Both the position numbers and the translations under genes were made by a program. From Sciurus carolinensis (lineage: Eukaryota; Chordata; Mammalia; Rodentia; Sciuridae): a DNA stretch of 64,000 nt. Below are positions 23,224 to 34,299 of this stretch, in pieces; the stretch's first letter is position 1, and each line of letters opens with the position of its first letter. The DNA lies in NCBI RefSeq assembly GCF_902686445.1, contig NC_062214.1:46943454-47007453 (forward strand), written 5' to 3'. The notes below the pieces were generated by a model. The model searched no databases, had not been told where the DNA came from, and saw nothing but the letters and a program-made list of their open reading frames with translations.

Positions 23224-23431
23224 GATAAGCGGATGAGGACATATAATGGGAGTGGGAGGGGTTAGCATTAGGTTTAGGGTTAGGTTTAGAGTTAGGCTAA
23301 GGAGAGCGGTAAGAATGAAGGAAAGAAGGACTGTATAAAGGGAAAAGGGTGGGAGGGGGGGGGGGGAAGGGAAAAAAAAGAAACATCATTACCCTATGTA
23401 AACGTAAAAAAAAAAAAAAAAAAAAAAAAAA
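23224..23431 (+). mobile_element. L1 3' UTR fragment with telomere-like TTAGGG words and poly(A)
   Basis: 'ataatgggagtgggaggggtt', telomere-like 'ggtttagggttaggtttagag' words (23270-23290), a G12 run near 23355-23366 and 'catcattaccctatgtaaac' match the 3' UTR order of the L1 at 18374-18625. The A run begins earlier than the normal L1 end. Confidence 0.75.
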
Positions 23432-23820
23432 TTCCCCTTTTGATTTCCTCCTTGACCTATTTATTGTTAATTTCCATGTATTTATTAATTTTCCAATATT
23501 CCTCCTGTTACTGATTTCTAGTTTCATGTCATTGTGGTAGGAAACATTACTAGATATGGTTTAAATCTCCTTGAATTTGATACAACTTGTTTTCTGGTGA
23601 ATATGGTCTATCCTGAAGAATGTTCCTTGTGCCCTAGAAAAGAATATGCATTCTGCTGCTATTGGTTTGAAGTTCTGTATAAGTCTGTAAAATCCATTTG
23701 CTTTAAATTTCAGGTAAAATCTGGAATTTCTGATTTTCTGTTTGACTAACCTATCCATTATTGAATGTGGGGTACTGAAGGCTCCTTTGGCACTCTAGTT
23801 GAAATGTGATTATTAAAAAT
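23432..23820 (-). mobile_element. L1 ORF2 endonuclease fragment, antisense
   Basis: On the minus strand, frames around 23758-23561 and 23527-23450 read as L1 endonuclease: LIQNFKPIAAECIFFS, GTFFRIDHI, then MKLEISNRRNIGKLINTWK. The catalytic Ser-Asp-His region is degraded. It is an old, non-functional fragment. Confidence 0.8.
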
Positions 23821-23959
23821 TTTGGTTCTTTGTTTTGTGTGTGGGGAACCAACAAAAAAAAAAAAATAAAAAAAAATAAAACACAGAATAATGGAGGGGA
23901 CGGTTAAAATATGAGAAAACATGCAACCAGGAATAATCTAACACTTGCTCTCATTAGAT

Positions 23960-24325
23960 CCTGAATGTCCCTCAAAGGCCCATGTCTAGAAGGCTCAGTT
24001 GCCAGCCTGTGGTGGCACTGACAGGGGGTAGAACCTTTAGGAGGTGTAGTCTATTGGAAGAAAGTTAGGTTTCGGGGCATGTTCTTAAAGGGGATGCTGG
24101 AGCCTTACCCCTTCCATTTTCACTCTCTGCTTCCTGACCTTCATAAGAAGGCTTCCTCTACCACATGTTCCTGCCATGATATATTGTGTCCAAAGCAATG
24201 GGCCCAAGTAACCATGAACAGAAACCTCTGAAACTATGAGCCAAATTAAACCTTTTCCTCCTTTTAAGTTGATTATCTCAGATGCTTTGTCACAGTAATG
24301 GAAAACTGATTACACCCACATAAGA
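23960..24325 (+). mobile_element. MaLR-like LTR
   Basis: 'ctttaggaggtgtagtctattggaag', 'tcttaaaggggatgctggagcc', 'tatgagccaaattaaacc' followed by 'tttgtcacagtaatggaaaactgatta' give the typical 3' part and end of MaLR LTRs. Solo LTR; no viral genes beside it. The subfamily was not determined. Confidence 0.65.
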
Positions 24326-25359
24326 CTAGGGAGATGTGTTGATACTACAACATTTGGGTAGTCCCTTTAAAATCTCAGTTTTCTTCAAGTGCGGAGTTAA
24401 GGAAAGAAACTTATAAGGATTTGGAGTTGGTCATAAGGCAGTGAAGACAATGGCTTGTAAGAATTTGTAGACTGGGTAGGTGAGTTAGAAAGAGTAAGTG
24501 GTCTTTTATTGGGAATACATAAATCATATAAGTGTTTTAGAGAAAAATAACGTACCCATGGTCATACTTTGAGCCTATGTAACCGAATAAGCTGGAATTA
24601 AATAACGGGAGAGATAGTGTTGTACGACATTATCTGGAACAGTTCATCTATTTTGAGAGTCATAGTGGTTTGGGTCTCACTTCTCTCAAGAGAGACAACT
24701 AACTGAGACCCAATGATAGCTCATTTACGAGAAGGAAATTTAAAACACTCAGGAGGACAAATGAAGAGATCACATCTGTGACACCATAGTGGGATGTTAT
24801 GGAAAAGAAGAAAATAGTGACCTTGAAATGAGAATCCAGTGCTTCTACACAGGGAACTGGCTGTGAAAACCAGAGATAATAGCTCATAAATTCTTGAACT
24901 TGAAGCAAGAATTATTGAGGGAAACTGAACACATAGAAAGCATGAAAGAAAGTTTAAATGTGGATAATGGACCCAAAAGATGCAAATTCCTTTAAGGAAG
25001 AATTACAAAGAAAATAACAGAAGAATAAACATTGTGAAGTCACAAGATAGGCAAAAAGATAGCATAAGAAGTTTCTTTTGCTGGGATTCTTTATCAAATG
25101 TGCTTTAGAGATGATCAGATACATTTTTTTACTCCTAATTATTTAACATGCATTTAAAATACGTATGCTTTTGACATAATCACAATGTCATGTGACTCTT
25201 AATAAAAAAATATATATTTCCTTGCTATTATCTAACAGTCAGAACATTTTCAAGTTTTCTTAGTTGTCTGAATATGCCATTTTACAGGGATTCATTTATT
25301 TCAATTAGGATTTTTAAGTCTATTAATTGTACATATTTGTAATATGCCGTAAGTCTCTT
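24326..25359. other. Non-coding sequence, no gene seen
   Basis: AT-rich and without coding signal. It directly follows the MaLR LTR, so decayed internal MaLR sequence is possible, but I could not recognise it. Confidence 0.4.
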
Positions 25360-25625
25360 TTCACCTGAACTTGTCCATCCTCCACACCCTCCCCTGTCCT
25401 CTCATGGTATGCCTGTTGAAGTCACTGGGCCTGCAGAGGGTCATGTTCTGGGTTTACCCCAGTGGTTTCATGTGTCATTTAACCTGTTTCTCCATCCCCG
25501 ATGTGTCCCAAAGATTGTTGATTGGATGTAAAGAATTCATTAAACATGTTTCTTTACTTTTATTTTTTGCAAGAATATATTATACACTGTGCTGTGGACC
25601 ACATATTATCACATTCCAGAACTAA
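25360..25625 (+). repeat. Ancient interspersed repeat, family uncertain
   Basis: 'gtttcatgtgtcatttaacctgtttctccatccccg', 'ttgattggatgtaaagaattcatt' and 'tttttgcaagaatatatt' keep the order of an old mammalian repeat I know but cannot name with certainty. The 84-codon frame over it is not a gene. Confidence 0.4.
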
Positions 25626-26014
25626 CCTAATATCTACTGGGACTTTGGTGGATTCTAATGTTAATCAGTGTATTCAAGTGAGAGTTTATGTTTGAGGTAT
25701 GGGACGTTTTTGTTGTTTTTATAGTTTATGTAATTTTAATAAATAAAATGGATGTATTTTAACTCATCAACATTTGGAACTCTATAATGATACTTATCTC
25801 CCTAAATAAGATTAAGACAAAGGGCACACTGACAAAATATTTTCAAATTATAGAACAAACACATTATTTAAGACATACCTAATTCTAAGTAAGAGAAAGA
25901 AAAATAACTAATGTAAAAGTAAACAAAGGATGCCAACATGATATTTATCAGCAAGGGAAAAATTGTTACCAATAAAAGTATAAAACAGGCTGTCTCAATA
26001 ATCGTCAGGAAGAA

Positions 26015-26227
26015 CCAGTGCCATGGTTCACACCTGTAATGCCAGCAGCTCGGGAGGTTGAGGCAGGAGGATCACGAGTTCAAAGTCAGCCTCAGCAAAA
26101 GCAAGATGCTAAGCAACTCAGTGAGATCCTGTCTCTAAATAAAGTACAAAATAGGGCTGGGGACGTGGCTCAGTGTTCAAGTGTCCTTGAGCTCAGTCCC
26201 TGGTACAAAATCATCATCATCATCATT
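26015..26227 (+). repeat. B1/ID composite (MEN-type) SINE
   Basis: A B1 half (ttcacacctgtaatgccagc, ggttgaggcaggaggatcac) is followed by 'ctaagcaactcagtgagatcctgtctctaaataaag' and an ID half (gggctggggacgtggctcag). The tail has turned into (ATC)n at 26210-26227. 'aggaagaa' at 26007-26014 and 26228-26235 is the target duplication. Confidence 0.93.
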
Positions 26228-26379
26228 AGGAAGAAAGCTAAAAGTTTAAGACTTTCTTCATATCCTGTCATATTGTTCATTTTACCCATTTGGGAATATT
26301 GATTCTTCAACAAATGTTTCTGTGTTCCCAATCTATTCCAGTCTTGATTCTTGGCAAACCTGAGAAAGAGGAGAGTAGG

Positions 26380-27300
26380 TTTTCTATTCTTGAGAAATTT
26401 GCATTAGTGAGCAGTCAGTAAATAAACAAATATGAGAATGATTTAATTTCAGATAATGATATTTCTACAAAGAAGCAGCATACTTTAGTAGACTTGGTTG
26501 GGGGTCAGATGAGATATACAGAGAAGATCTCCTAGGGATAAAAGGTGGAAAAACAGTGCTGGACTTGTGCATATCTCAGGTGGATATGGTGTTGGAGTGC
26601 AAATGGGATGGGCAGAGCTTTCCGGGGTGAGGAGGCAGGCATTCTTTTGCCAAGAGTGATGGAAAGGTAGATTTCTCAAAATATAACAGATGGAACAAGA
26701 TTGGGTAAGGTTCAAGATTGACACTTTGGGAAGATTGGATTTGACACAAAAAAGTTTTGAGAATTCCTGTGAACTTTGAAACAAAGGAGAGAGAGGATCA
26801 TATTTTGTTTTGTTTTTTAAGTTTATTCAGGGACTGTGGAGATGGGATTGTGGGTAGAAGAATGGAAACAGGGAGACCAGTTGGAAGTTGAAGAGAAGTA
26901 AATGGGCTCAGACAGTATTTTTGAGGTGGAGTCTCAGGTTTTGCTAATGGAGGGGATGAAAAGGGTGAAGGAGAAGGAATCAAAGCTAACTCCCAGGTTT
27001 TAGGTTGACCGCATTGATTAAAGAAGAAAAAAAATGGTGGGAATAAGGGAAAGCAGAGCTGCTTGGAGTGAATGGGACATGGCAGATAAGAGCTACTGGA
27101 GACACCATCAGGGGGAGGAAGATGATCCAGTTGACTGTGTTGAAGGATGAATTGGGGTAGTATAATCCTAGTGTGGGCTTGGAGGTGATTGTAGGCTCTC
27201 CTGCAACAATTCAAGTGAGGAATCACAAGAGGAAATGGGAAAGAGTGGAAAGTGTCCAGAGATGGGAATAATGTGGAACATAGATGACAATATTAACTGG
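26380..27300 (+). repeat. Ancient mammalian interspersed repeat, about 0.9 kb
   Basis: 'agtaaataaacaaatatgag', 'gaatggaaacagggagaccag' and 'aaagctaactcccaggtttta' occur in the order expected for the same old family as 22262-22640, here its later part. Antisense frames of 99 and 142 codons are by-products of its purine-rich plus strand. Confidence 0.5.
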
Positions 27301-27758
27301 TTAAATAATGGAGCCAGGCAGAGGAAGATGAATAAGTGTCTATGATGCTCCCAGATTTTCGACCTGGGTAAAAGTGTTCAAAAGGATAACATTCAAATAA
27401 TTAAAAAGTGAAGCAGGTTGAACAATAAATGTCTTTCTCTTGAACAACCTATAGGCCCTTTAAGGTTGGGCCCAGGCCTTTCTGTTTATCTGTCTGTGAA
27501 TCAGGGCTTGTCTCCCCAAGAAAGATTTTAATTAACAGATGCAAAAAACAACAGTGGACACAGCAATAGCAACAATGAGATCCCTGGATAATTTCCTGAT
27601 AGCAAACTTCATTCGTTTGCTACAATATTCCTGCTTGTTATTTAAAAAAGAAATTTGACTTATTTGAGGGTGAGGTGGAGAGGAGTAGGGTATGAGAATT
27701 GGTTCTATTTTTTTTTTTTTTTGCACATAATTATAATGTGGTTATAAAAGTAAGGACC

Positions 27759-27850
27759 AGGGCTGGGTGTGTAGCTCAGTGGTAGAGCATGTACCTAGCA
27801 TCATTAGGCCCTGGATTCTCTCCTCAGCACTGCAAAGAAATAGAAATAAT
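27759..27850 (+). repeat. ID SINE (tRNA-derived)
   Basis: 'ggctgggtgtgtagctcagtggtagagcatg' keeps the tRNA-like A box, and 'ggattctctcctcagcac' is the degraded B box, followed by an A-rich tail. 'taaggaccag' at 27751 and 'taagaggaccag' at 27851 are a probable target duplication. It is a retroposon and not a working tRNA gene. Confidence 0.9.
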
Positions 27851-28065
27851 TAAGAGGACCAGTTTGCACAGAACTGTTTGGGGTTGTATAGGATGACAAA
27901 TATAAGATCAGGCAAGCTGTTTGGACTGGAATGTAAAAGGGGATTCTTTTACAGAGAGCCCACCTTGTTAGTGCCTTAAATACACAGAGGTGAGTCTCAG
28001 TAAGCTGGAATCAAACCCAGTCATATGTTAATAATATTGAAAAATCAACATTTACAAAGAATTTG

Positions 28066-28279
28066 CCAGATGTGGTGGCGCACACCTGTAATCCCAGTGG
28101 CTTGGGAGGCTGAGGCAGGAGGATTATGAGTTCAAAGTCAGCCTTAGTAACATTGAAGTGCTAAGCAACTCAGCAAGACCTGTCTCTAAATAAAATACAA
28201 AATACAGCTGGGGATGTGGCTTAGTGGTCGAGAGCCCCCGAGTTCAATTCCCTGTACCAAAAAAAAAAAAAAAAAAAAG
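28066..28279 (+). repeat. B1/ID composite (MEN-type) SINE
   Basis: The cleanest copy in the window. B1 half from 'ccagatgtggtggcgcacac' through 'ggaggctgaggcaggaggat'; linker 'ctaagcaactcagcaagacc'; ID half 'gctggggatgtggcttagtgg' to 'gagttcaattccctgtacc'; A20 tail. 'ttacaaagaatttgc' (28052-28066) and 'ttacaaaaaatttgc' (28280-28294) are a 15-base target duplication with one change. Confidence 0.96.
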
Positions 28280-28294
28280 TTACAAAAAATTTGC

Positions 28295-29754
28295 ATTTGG
28301 ATGTATAAGCACACAGGCATTCATCCAATACTTTTGAATTGAATACAAGTTTATATTCATTTTCAGAATGTTTCTCATTTTCAATATTAATTGAGCATGA
28401 CTAAAATAATATTTTTAATGGATTGCCTTTTTTATTATTATCCTTATCTAAAACTTTTGTCTAGAGAACTACTCAATTTTCTTTTACTCTAATAAGTAGA
28501 TGAATGAGACAGAATATCAGCCATTTCCCTCATTAATTATGGATTGCTCAGAAATATTTAGAAATATTTTGAAAATCATGCTTACACGATGTTGAGTAGT
28601 AACTTCAGAAATTATTAATTTGACAAATCCAAATAAATAAGCTCCCAATCAGAACTGCAGTGGTTTCATAATATGGCTAAATATTGACTGTTGTTCTTCA
28701 ACTTTTGAGTGCTTCAATAACAAGATAAGGAAATACCAACCAAGGATAAAAATACCAGCATTTTGATCATAGTATGGGTGGGCATGGAAACAGAGCACCA
28801 GTCCACCTACCTTTCAGTGCCGCTCCTCTCTCTCAAATTTCAGCTGAAATTTTAGTTCTGCTACCTATCACCAGTGAATATTTTTTTCCCTTTTTGTACT
28901 TAGGATTCTTGGTCTTCACTCTAATTTGTATTCTGTCTAGGCCCCAAATCAGATGTTATAATGCTTACACATACTATATAACCCGGAGTGAATTCTTTCA
29001 AATAGTCCCAGAAATAAAGGTGCATGAGATGTTGAAGCACTGCTGTCACGTCTTTCTACATGACCTGAGATGTTGAAACGGTGTTGTGTCATTTCTTGAA
29101 CTCATACTTCTGCCTCTTACGCTTTTGGATATGAAATGATTTATCTAGCAGTGTTTCCCCGTGTTTTGTCTAACACCATAGATAGAATCACATGGATTAT
29201 TCATTCACTGTAGAACTCTCAAGCTCTTTAAATAGGCTGCTGCTCCTTTGACTCTCTGATATTTGGAGTTATAGGTTATAGCATTTCCCAAACCTTACGT
29301 GCTTGCACAGGATTTCCTGTGACTAGGACGTATTTTTTCTCTAATACCTAACACATCTGGTGAAGCCCACTTTTGCCAACATGAGTGAGATCTAGATAAT
29401 GAATAGCTATGTCTTTAATAAGCCTGGTTGACTCCAAGAGAAGGGCAAGATTTTTAGACATTTTGCTTCCTAAAATGTCAGAATGAATCTTTAATCAATT
29501 GATCCATCAGGAGAGAGACACAAACAAATTCTTACAAGGATGTCACTGCAGTTTCACTGAGGCTCATAATGGATTCTGCCTCCTGAGATAAAGAGAAAAT
29601 AGAAAGGAGAACCCAAGGAAAGGCAATAGGACAAAAATATAATCAAAATCATCTTACTGAGACAGTAATAAAGACTGTTAGAAAAGCCAAGTTAATAGGA
29701 ATTATCATGTAAAAACAAAGTACCCAGAATAAAGCAATTTTTAAAACGTCTCAT
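28295..29754. other. Non-coding sequence, no gene seen
   Basis: AT-rich, unique-looking sequence with no recognised repeat. The 100-codon frame at 28774-29076 has no domain and no support. Confidence 0.45.
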
Positions 29755-29865
29755 CCCTCTCTTACTTTAAAGATGCGGGAACTGAGTACTGGAACAAACA
29801 AAACTAGTGAGCCTCATTCCTGGGACTAGAACTCAACCACAGTGATTATTACTAGCCCAATGGGC
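29755..29865 (+). repeat. MIR-like fragment
   Basis: 'ctttaaagatgcgggaactgagtactgg' to 'gggactagaactcaacc' follows the MIR 3' part at low identity. Confidence 0.4.
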
Positions 29866-29945
29866 TAATTACCATGCAAAAATTGTTCCTGTTGGTCGTC
29901 TAAGTGAAGCTGACACTAGTTTATAAATAAAGGTTTTAATATTGT

Positions 29946-30385
29946 TTTAGTCAACTTATGCAATGCTGTGATCAAAAGACCTTATAAGGACACTCTAGAG
30001 GAAAAAGAATCTATTTTGGCTCATGGTTTCAGAGGTTCAGTTCATGGTTGACCCACTCCACAGTTCTAGGCCTAAGGTGAGGACAAACATCATGACAGAA
30101 AGCTGTATCAGAGGAAAGCAGTTCAGGACATGGTAACCAGGAAGCCAAAAGAGCTTCTCTCACCAAGGACAAAATATAAACCCCAAAGGTACAACCCCAG
30201 TGACCTATTTCCTCCAACTATACCATACCTCTCTACAGTTACCACTCAGTTAATCCATATCAGTGGATTAATACACTGATAAGTTCACAACTCTCTTATC
30301 TAATCTAATTTCACCTCTGAACATTCTTGCATTGTCTCACACATGAGCTTCCAGGGGACACTTCATATCTAAACTGTAACAGGTA
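29946..30385 (-). mobile_element. MaLR-like LTR, antisense
   Basis: The left edge 'gttttagtcaacttatgcaatgctgtgatcaaaagacc' and the middle 'tttggctcatggtttcagaggttcag' fit antisense MaLR LTRs. So do 'taatccatatcagtggattaatac' and the right edge 'tccaggggacacttcatatctaaactgtaaca'. Subfamily not determined. Confidence 0.6.
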
Positions 30386-30780
30386 TCAAGACAATGCTGT
30401 GAATATGACTTCAAAGCAGCCTCAAGAGCAAAGGAGGGGAATAAATGACCATAATGATGATAAGATTTGGTCAATAGTAAATGACAGGCTAGGGTAAGGT
30501 TACCTAATAGTAATAGATTCAAGACATCATCAGCTTATTGTACAATGTTCACAAGTTTGTGGGTTCCCAGAATGGCAGGTGAGTCTCCATGATGCCACAA
30601 GGCTTACAGATCATATAGTCACTTTTCAAATAATTGAACTATTAACTTTGTGTCTTGTTTCTTCTTCAGTACCTGGGAATCTAATTTAGTTTGGCAAGAG
30701 AATTTATTCTCTACTTGGAAATGAATCAATTAGATTCCACTATCTAATGGCAAGAAGACTGTTTATATAGATTTGAATCT

Positions 30781-30852
30781 AAATGTTCCTCCCTTATTGA
30801 TATGGAAAGAGTTGGAAAATGTTCCTCCCCTATTGATATGGAAACAGTTGGA
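30781..30852. repeat. 36-bp tandem duplication
   Basis: Two adjacent 36-base units start with 'aaatgttcctccc' at 30781 and 30817. They differ at two positions (t/c and g/c). They lie in unique sequence. Confidence 0.92.
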
Positions 30853-30859
30853 AAATGTA

Positions 30860-31799
30860 CACTGTCATACAGAGTCACAGTTTTAGAACCACTTGGAGTG
30901 CCAGCAGTGGGAGTCAAGGGATTTATGAGCAAATATAATGACTGAGTCAAAGAAAATTTCTTCCACTGTGTATGATGGGAAGGATGTGAAAATGTATCTT
31001 CCGGGTAATGTAAATGAGCCACATAAGAGTTGAAAAGCTATCACATAGATATAATGGTGAAACCACGGCAGGTAACCTGACTAGTTTTGGTCCAGAGACA
31101 CTGTATCTGGCTCATCCACCCACACCCTTACCAACTCAGTGAATGCCCCTCACTCCAACTTCCGATACTTGTGTGCCTTTTCCTGAGGACTTTCTCAGTC
31201 TGCGGGAATCTGCTCTGCCTGAAGTTTGCTACAGGCTGGAATTTCTAGGAAACAGTCCTTGACCAATCACTGAAAGCTAGCAGATAAGCACTCCCTGTCT
31301 CTTGGTTAGGATAACACAGACAGGTGTTCTACATTGGCCCGTAGAGGTCTCCAGCAGGATTAAGCCCACAATGGCAAATGGCCTGATGACCTGCTCTTGT
31401 TGAATGATTTCCTATTCCACTTCTCCCATCCCAACCAGTGTTCACTGATTTACCCTCCCCAAATAACAACTCTCACCCTGAATCTTTGATGTCAATCTTC
31501 TTCTAGGAAATCCAAATGAGACAATATATTGACTTGGCTCATATTTCTCCTTGAAGTATCCCTGAGTAGGGTTAGTACCAAGGGGCAAGGGTGCACCATG
31601 AAGACCAGATCCTTGCTGAGCAGATCTCTCTACTGAACTTCCTGAGTTCCAGTTGGGTGAGTCTGACCCACTTCTGCATCCCTTCCAACTTGGTACATCC
31701 ACTGCCAGGAGCAGAGAGCCTTGGGGTAAACATGACATTTTCCTCATGCTCAGTAAGACAGGAAGTTCATTAAATTTGGTATAAATCTTTGCCTTTAAA
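30860..31799. other. Non-coding sequence, no gene seen
   Basis: Nothing recognised except chance frames (up to 101 codons, minus strand, around 31442-31747). Confidence 0.45.
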
Positions 31800-32260
31800 G
31801 TGCCAGTTGGTGATTTATTTTCTCCTTCTGTTTAGATTTTTTAGAGCGTAGGTGCCAACCTCTGGAATCCAATCCAAAACCCCAAGCGAAGTCCTGTTGA
31901 TAAATCAACAAAAGCCCTGTTTGCACAATGCAAGCCAAATGCAAATCCCTTATCCTTGAGAGTGAGTCTAATGATCATTTTTCAATGTTATAAAAGGTGC
32001 CATGTCAAAGCATCTTACTAATTCTCACCTTGGCTTCTAAAAAACATCCTCTGGCTGCCTTTCTTCAAAGAAAATCCGCAGATAAATAAAACCTCTACAG
32101 GAACACCATGGGCCGCAAACACAACTCAGGGGAAAGAAAATTGCTTCGGGACGCAGTCAGCAGGCATATTCCCTGTTTATCCCACATTGCATTAGGGTAG
32201 CACAGTTCATCATTGTGAGCGTCTTCATCTACAAGGGGTTTTAATGTGGAGCTTACACAG
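31800..32260. promoter_or_regulatory. Candidate conserved non-coding element
   Basis: Repeat-free block with an exact octamer ATGCAAAT at 31939-31946 (POU-factor site), a C/EBP-like 'ttgcacaatgcaa' just before it (31921-31933) and several non-decayed CpGs. There is no frame of note. The call rests on composition and motif density only. Confidence 0.3.
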
Positions 32261-32399
32261 GATCTTTGAGAAACCTAAAGAGCATTTACTGAGACATTGT
32301 TAACTTCTACTTGTTCTTAGCTGAGACATGGACATATGACTGAACACATCTGATCCTCTATTTCCTCATTTTGGGATTTTTGAAAGGATTAAATGCACT

Positions 32400-32720
32400 T
32401 ACTTATTTGTTTAAATGTTTATTTAGCATCTACTAAATAAGTTACTAAAGAGTCTACTAACATTGGACTAGGTTCAGGCACATATAGCCATACCAAATAT
32501 TTATGGCCAATGGAAACAGAGAGGACACAAAGGAGTGAAAACCAAAATATGGAGAAAAAAATTGATGCTGCTGATGTTGACAGAAGACAAACTATACCAG
32601 GCCTAAAAGGAATTTGGTCTTTGTTCTAAGAGTTACTGGGAACTGTTAAAGGACATTAAACCAGGGCATGAGTGGCATGAGAATAAATCAGGAGGCAGAT
32701 GAGAATGGATAATATAAGGC
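32400..32720 (+). repeat. Ancient interspersed repeat (same family as 22262-22640), decayed
   Basis: 'gtttatttagcatctactaaataagttac', 'gttactgggaactgttaaagg' and 'gggcatgagtggcatgag' recall parts of that family in order. An MIR-like piece may precede it at 32300-32400. Confidence 0.35.
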
Positions 32721-34299
32721 ACCCAGACCAGGGTCTGACCTCGCTCAAGCATTAACAAAAGTAAGTCCTTGCCACTCCCATTCAAGCCCATCCCCTCAGA
32801 ATTATCATCCTGCCCTTAACCACCTCCTCTAAGGTACAATTGCCTAGTAACTGTGAAGTTGTCACCTACCTCTATGATCCAGTTATCCACATGGGTGCAA
32901 AGATCATTTATTCTTTGGGAGGAGGAAATTGGGAATTAAGTTTTATGAGCTAACGTAGAAGAGACTTCTGTTTGATAAGAATCATTGTAAAAGAGTTACA
33001 CATTTCATAGCAATGCATGTAGGAAAGTACAAAAGAGGCTATAGGGTTCTATAATTATAGGATCAAAGCTCACATGATTGGGCGAGACTGAAAGAGACAT
33101 ACATACAATATAATACAAGTGTATGTCATTGTGAACTTCTTGGAAAGTGAGTTAAATGCATTTTGGCAAATATAATAAGTATTTGAAACAGCAAGAGCAG
33201 TTAATTGGTATGTGTCCTATTCATGAAAATTTGCAATTAAGTGAGATATAAGAGTTATTGGTTTCAAGTCTTTGGCTTGTAAATGTGGGAATATATGGAT
33301 TTGTAAAGATAAAAACAACTAAATAGTTGACTGTGGCTGAACAAAGAGATTTCTGCTGTGCTCATATCTTTAAAACATTCAGAAGATGGCCACAGACCAA
33401 TATCAAACTATGTCATCATCAGATACCTCAAAGGAAACAAAAAGACTAGATGTAAGTCATGCTTTCAAAAAAAAAAAAAAAAACTGAGGATCACCAGAGG
33501 GCTTTATTTTGTAATATTTAGATCAAGAACAAGAAGTGATGACCCTGTTACTGACTATAGATTTAATAATCTCTCAAGAAGAATGATCTGGAAATTGGTA
33601 ATTTGAAAGATAGAATCAAACTCCAGAATCAGCAAAGTGTTAAGAAATTATTCAACATTTTAATGGGAAGTGAAAGATTTGGCAGATGAAATGATAAAGG
33701 TATACTTGGTCATTCAAAACAAAAATCATGAGAATTGTCAAAAGACACGAGGGAAGCAAATCTTGTCATATTCTTTAAAGAATTACTGGACTGTATTCTG
33801 GAAATGATTAACAAGGGAAGTTGTAGTTGATCCCTAGAAAATTTCAAGAATAAAAGTTCAAACATATCATTTCTGACCTCTTAGTAAGGAGTGAGCATCA
33901 GGAAGCAAAATAAAATGAACTACAAATGAACACTTCTACATGACTGTTACTTTCATTTCTCATCTTATTGCCCAAGAGAGAGAACAGGACCACACAATAG
34001 AGCCACTGTGTTTATTTCTGTGAAACATGGACAACCATCAACATGAAAATAATTCTTTTCTATTTTATTTACTTCTAAATCAGAAGGGTTTGTTAACAAA
34101 GTAAAATGCAACCACTGTGTTCAACCACTTCCAGTACTCCATCAACTTTGGATTCAGGCTTCAGCCTAGGTTTCTTTGAACATGGTTGGACAAGTCTACA
34201 TTAAAGTCCTTCCTACAAATTAAATAGTGCACTGTCAAAAGTTGCTCACTTGCAAATCACTAGACACATTATTATATATCATTAATGTCATTCATGTTT
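32721..34299. other. Non-coding sequence, no gene seen
   Basis: AT-rich, with a poly(A) run at 33467-33483 inside a chance 82-codon frame. No repeat family recognised. Confidence 0.45.

Larger units (their letters stand above)
23210..23890 (+). mobile_element. Composite L1 insertion: L1 3' UTR plus antisense L1 sequence between target duplications
   Basis: The 14-base sequence 'taaaacacagaata' occurs at 23210-23223 and 23877-23890. Between them lie an L1 3' UTR fragment on the plus strand (23224-23406), a poly(A) run (about 23407-23431), a segment antisense to L1 ORF2 endonuclease (about 23432-23820) and a second A-rich tail (23853-23876). ATTAAA at 23812-23817 lies before the final tail. 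The order fits one insertion of a read-through L1 transcript that carried downstream sequence (3' transduction). A nested insertion sharing one boundary is the alternative. Confidence 0.75.

Noticed and set aside
26798..27226. 142-codon minus-strand frame
   Set aside because: It is the antisense of a purine-rich ancient repeat. The Pro/Ser/Phe-rich product reflects composition.
27759..27850. Possible tRNA gene
   Set aside because: The A and B box remnants belong to an ID SINE with A tail and target duplication. The cloverleaf is not preserved.
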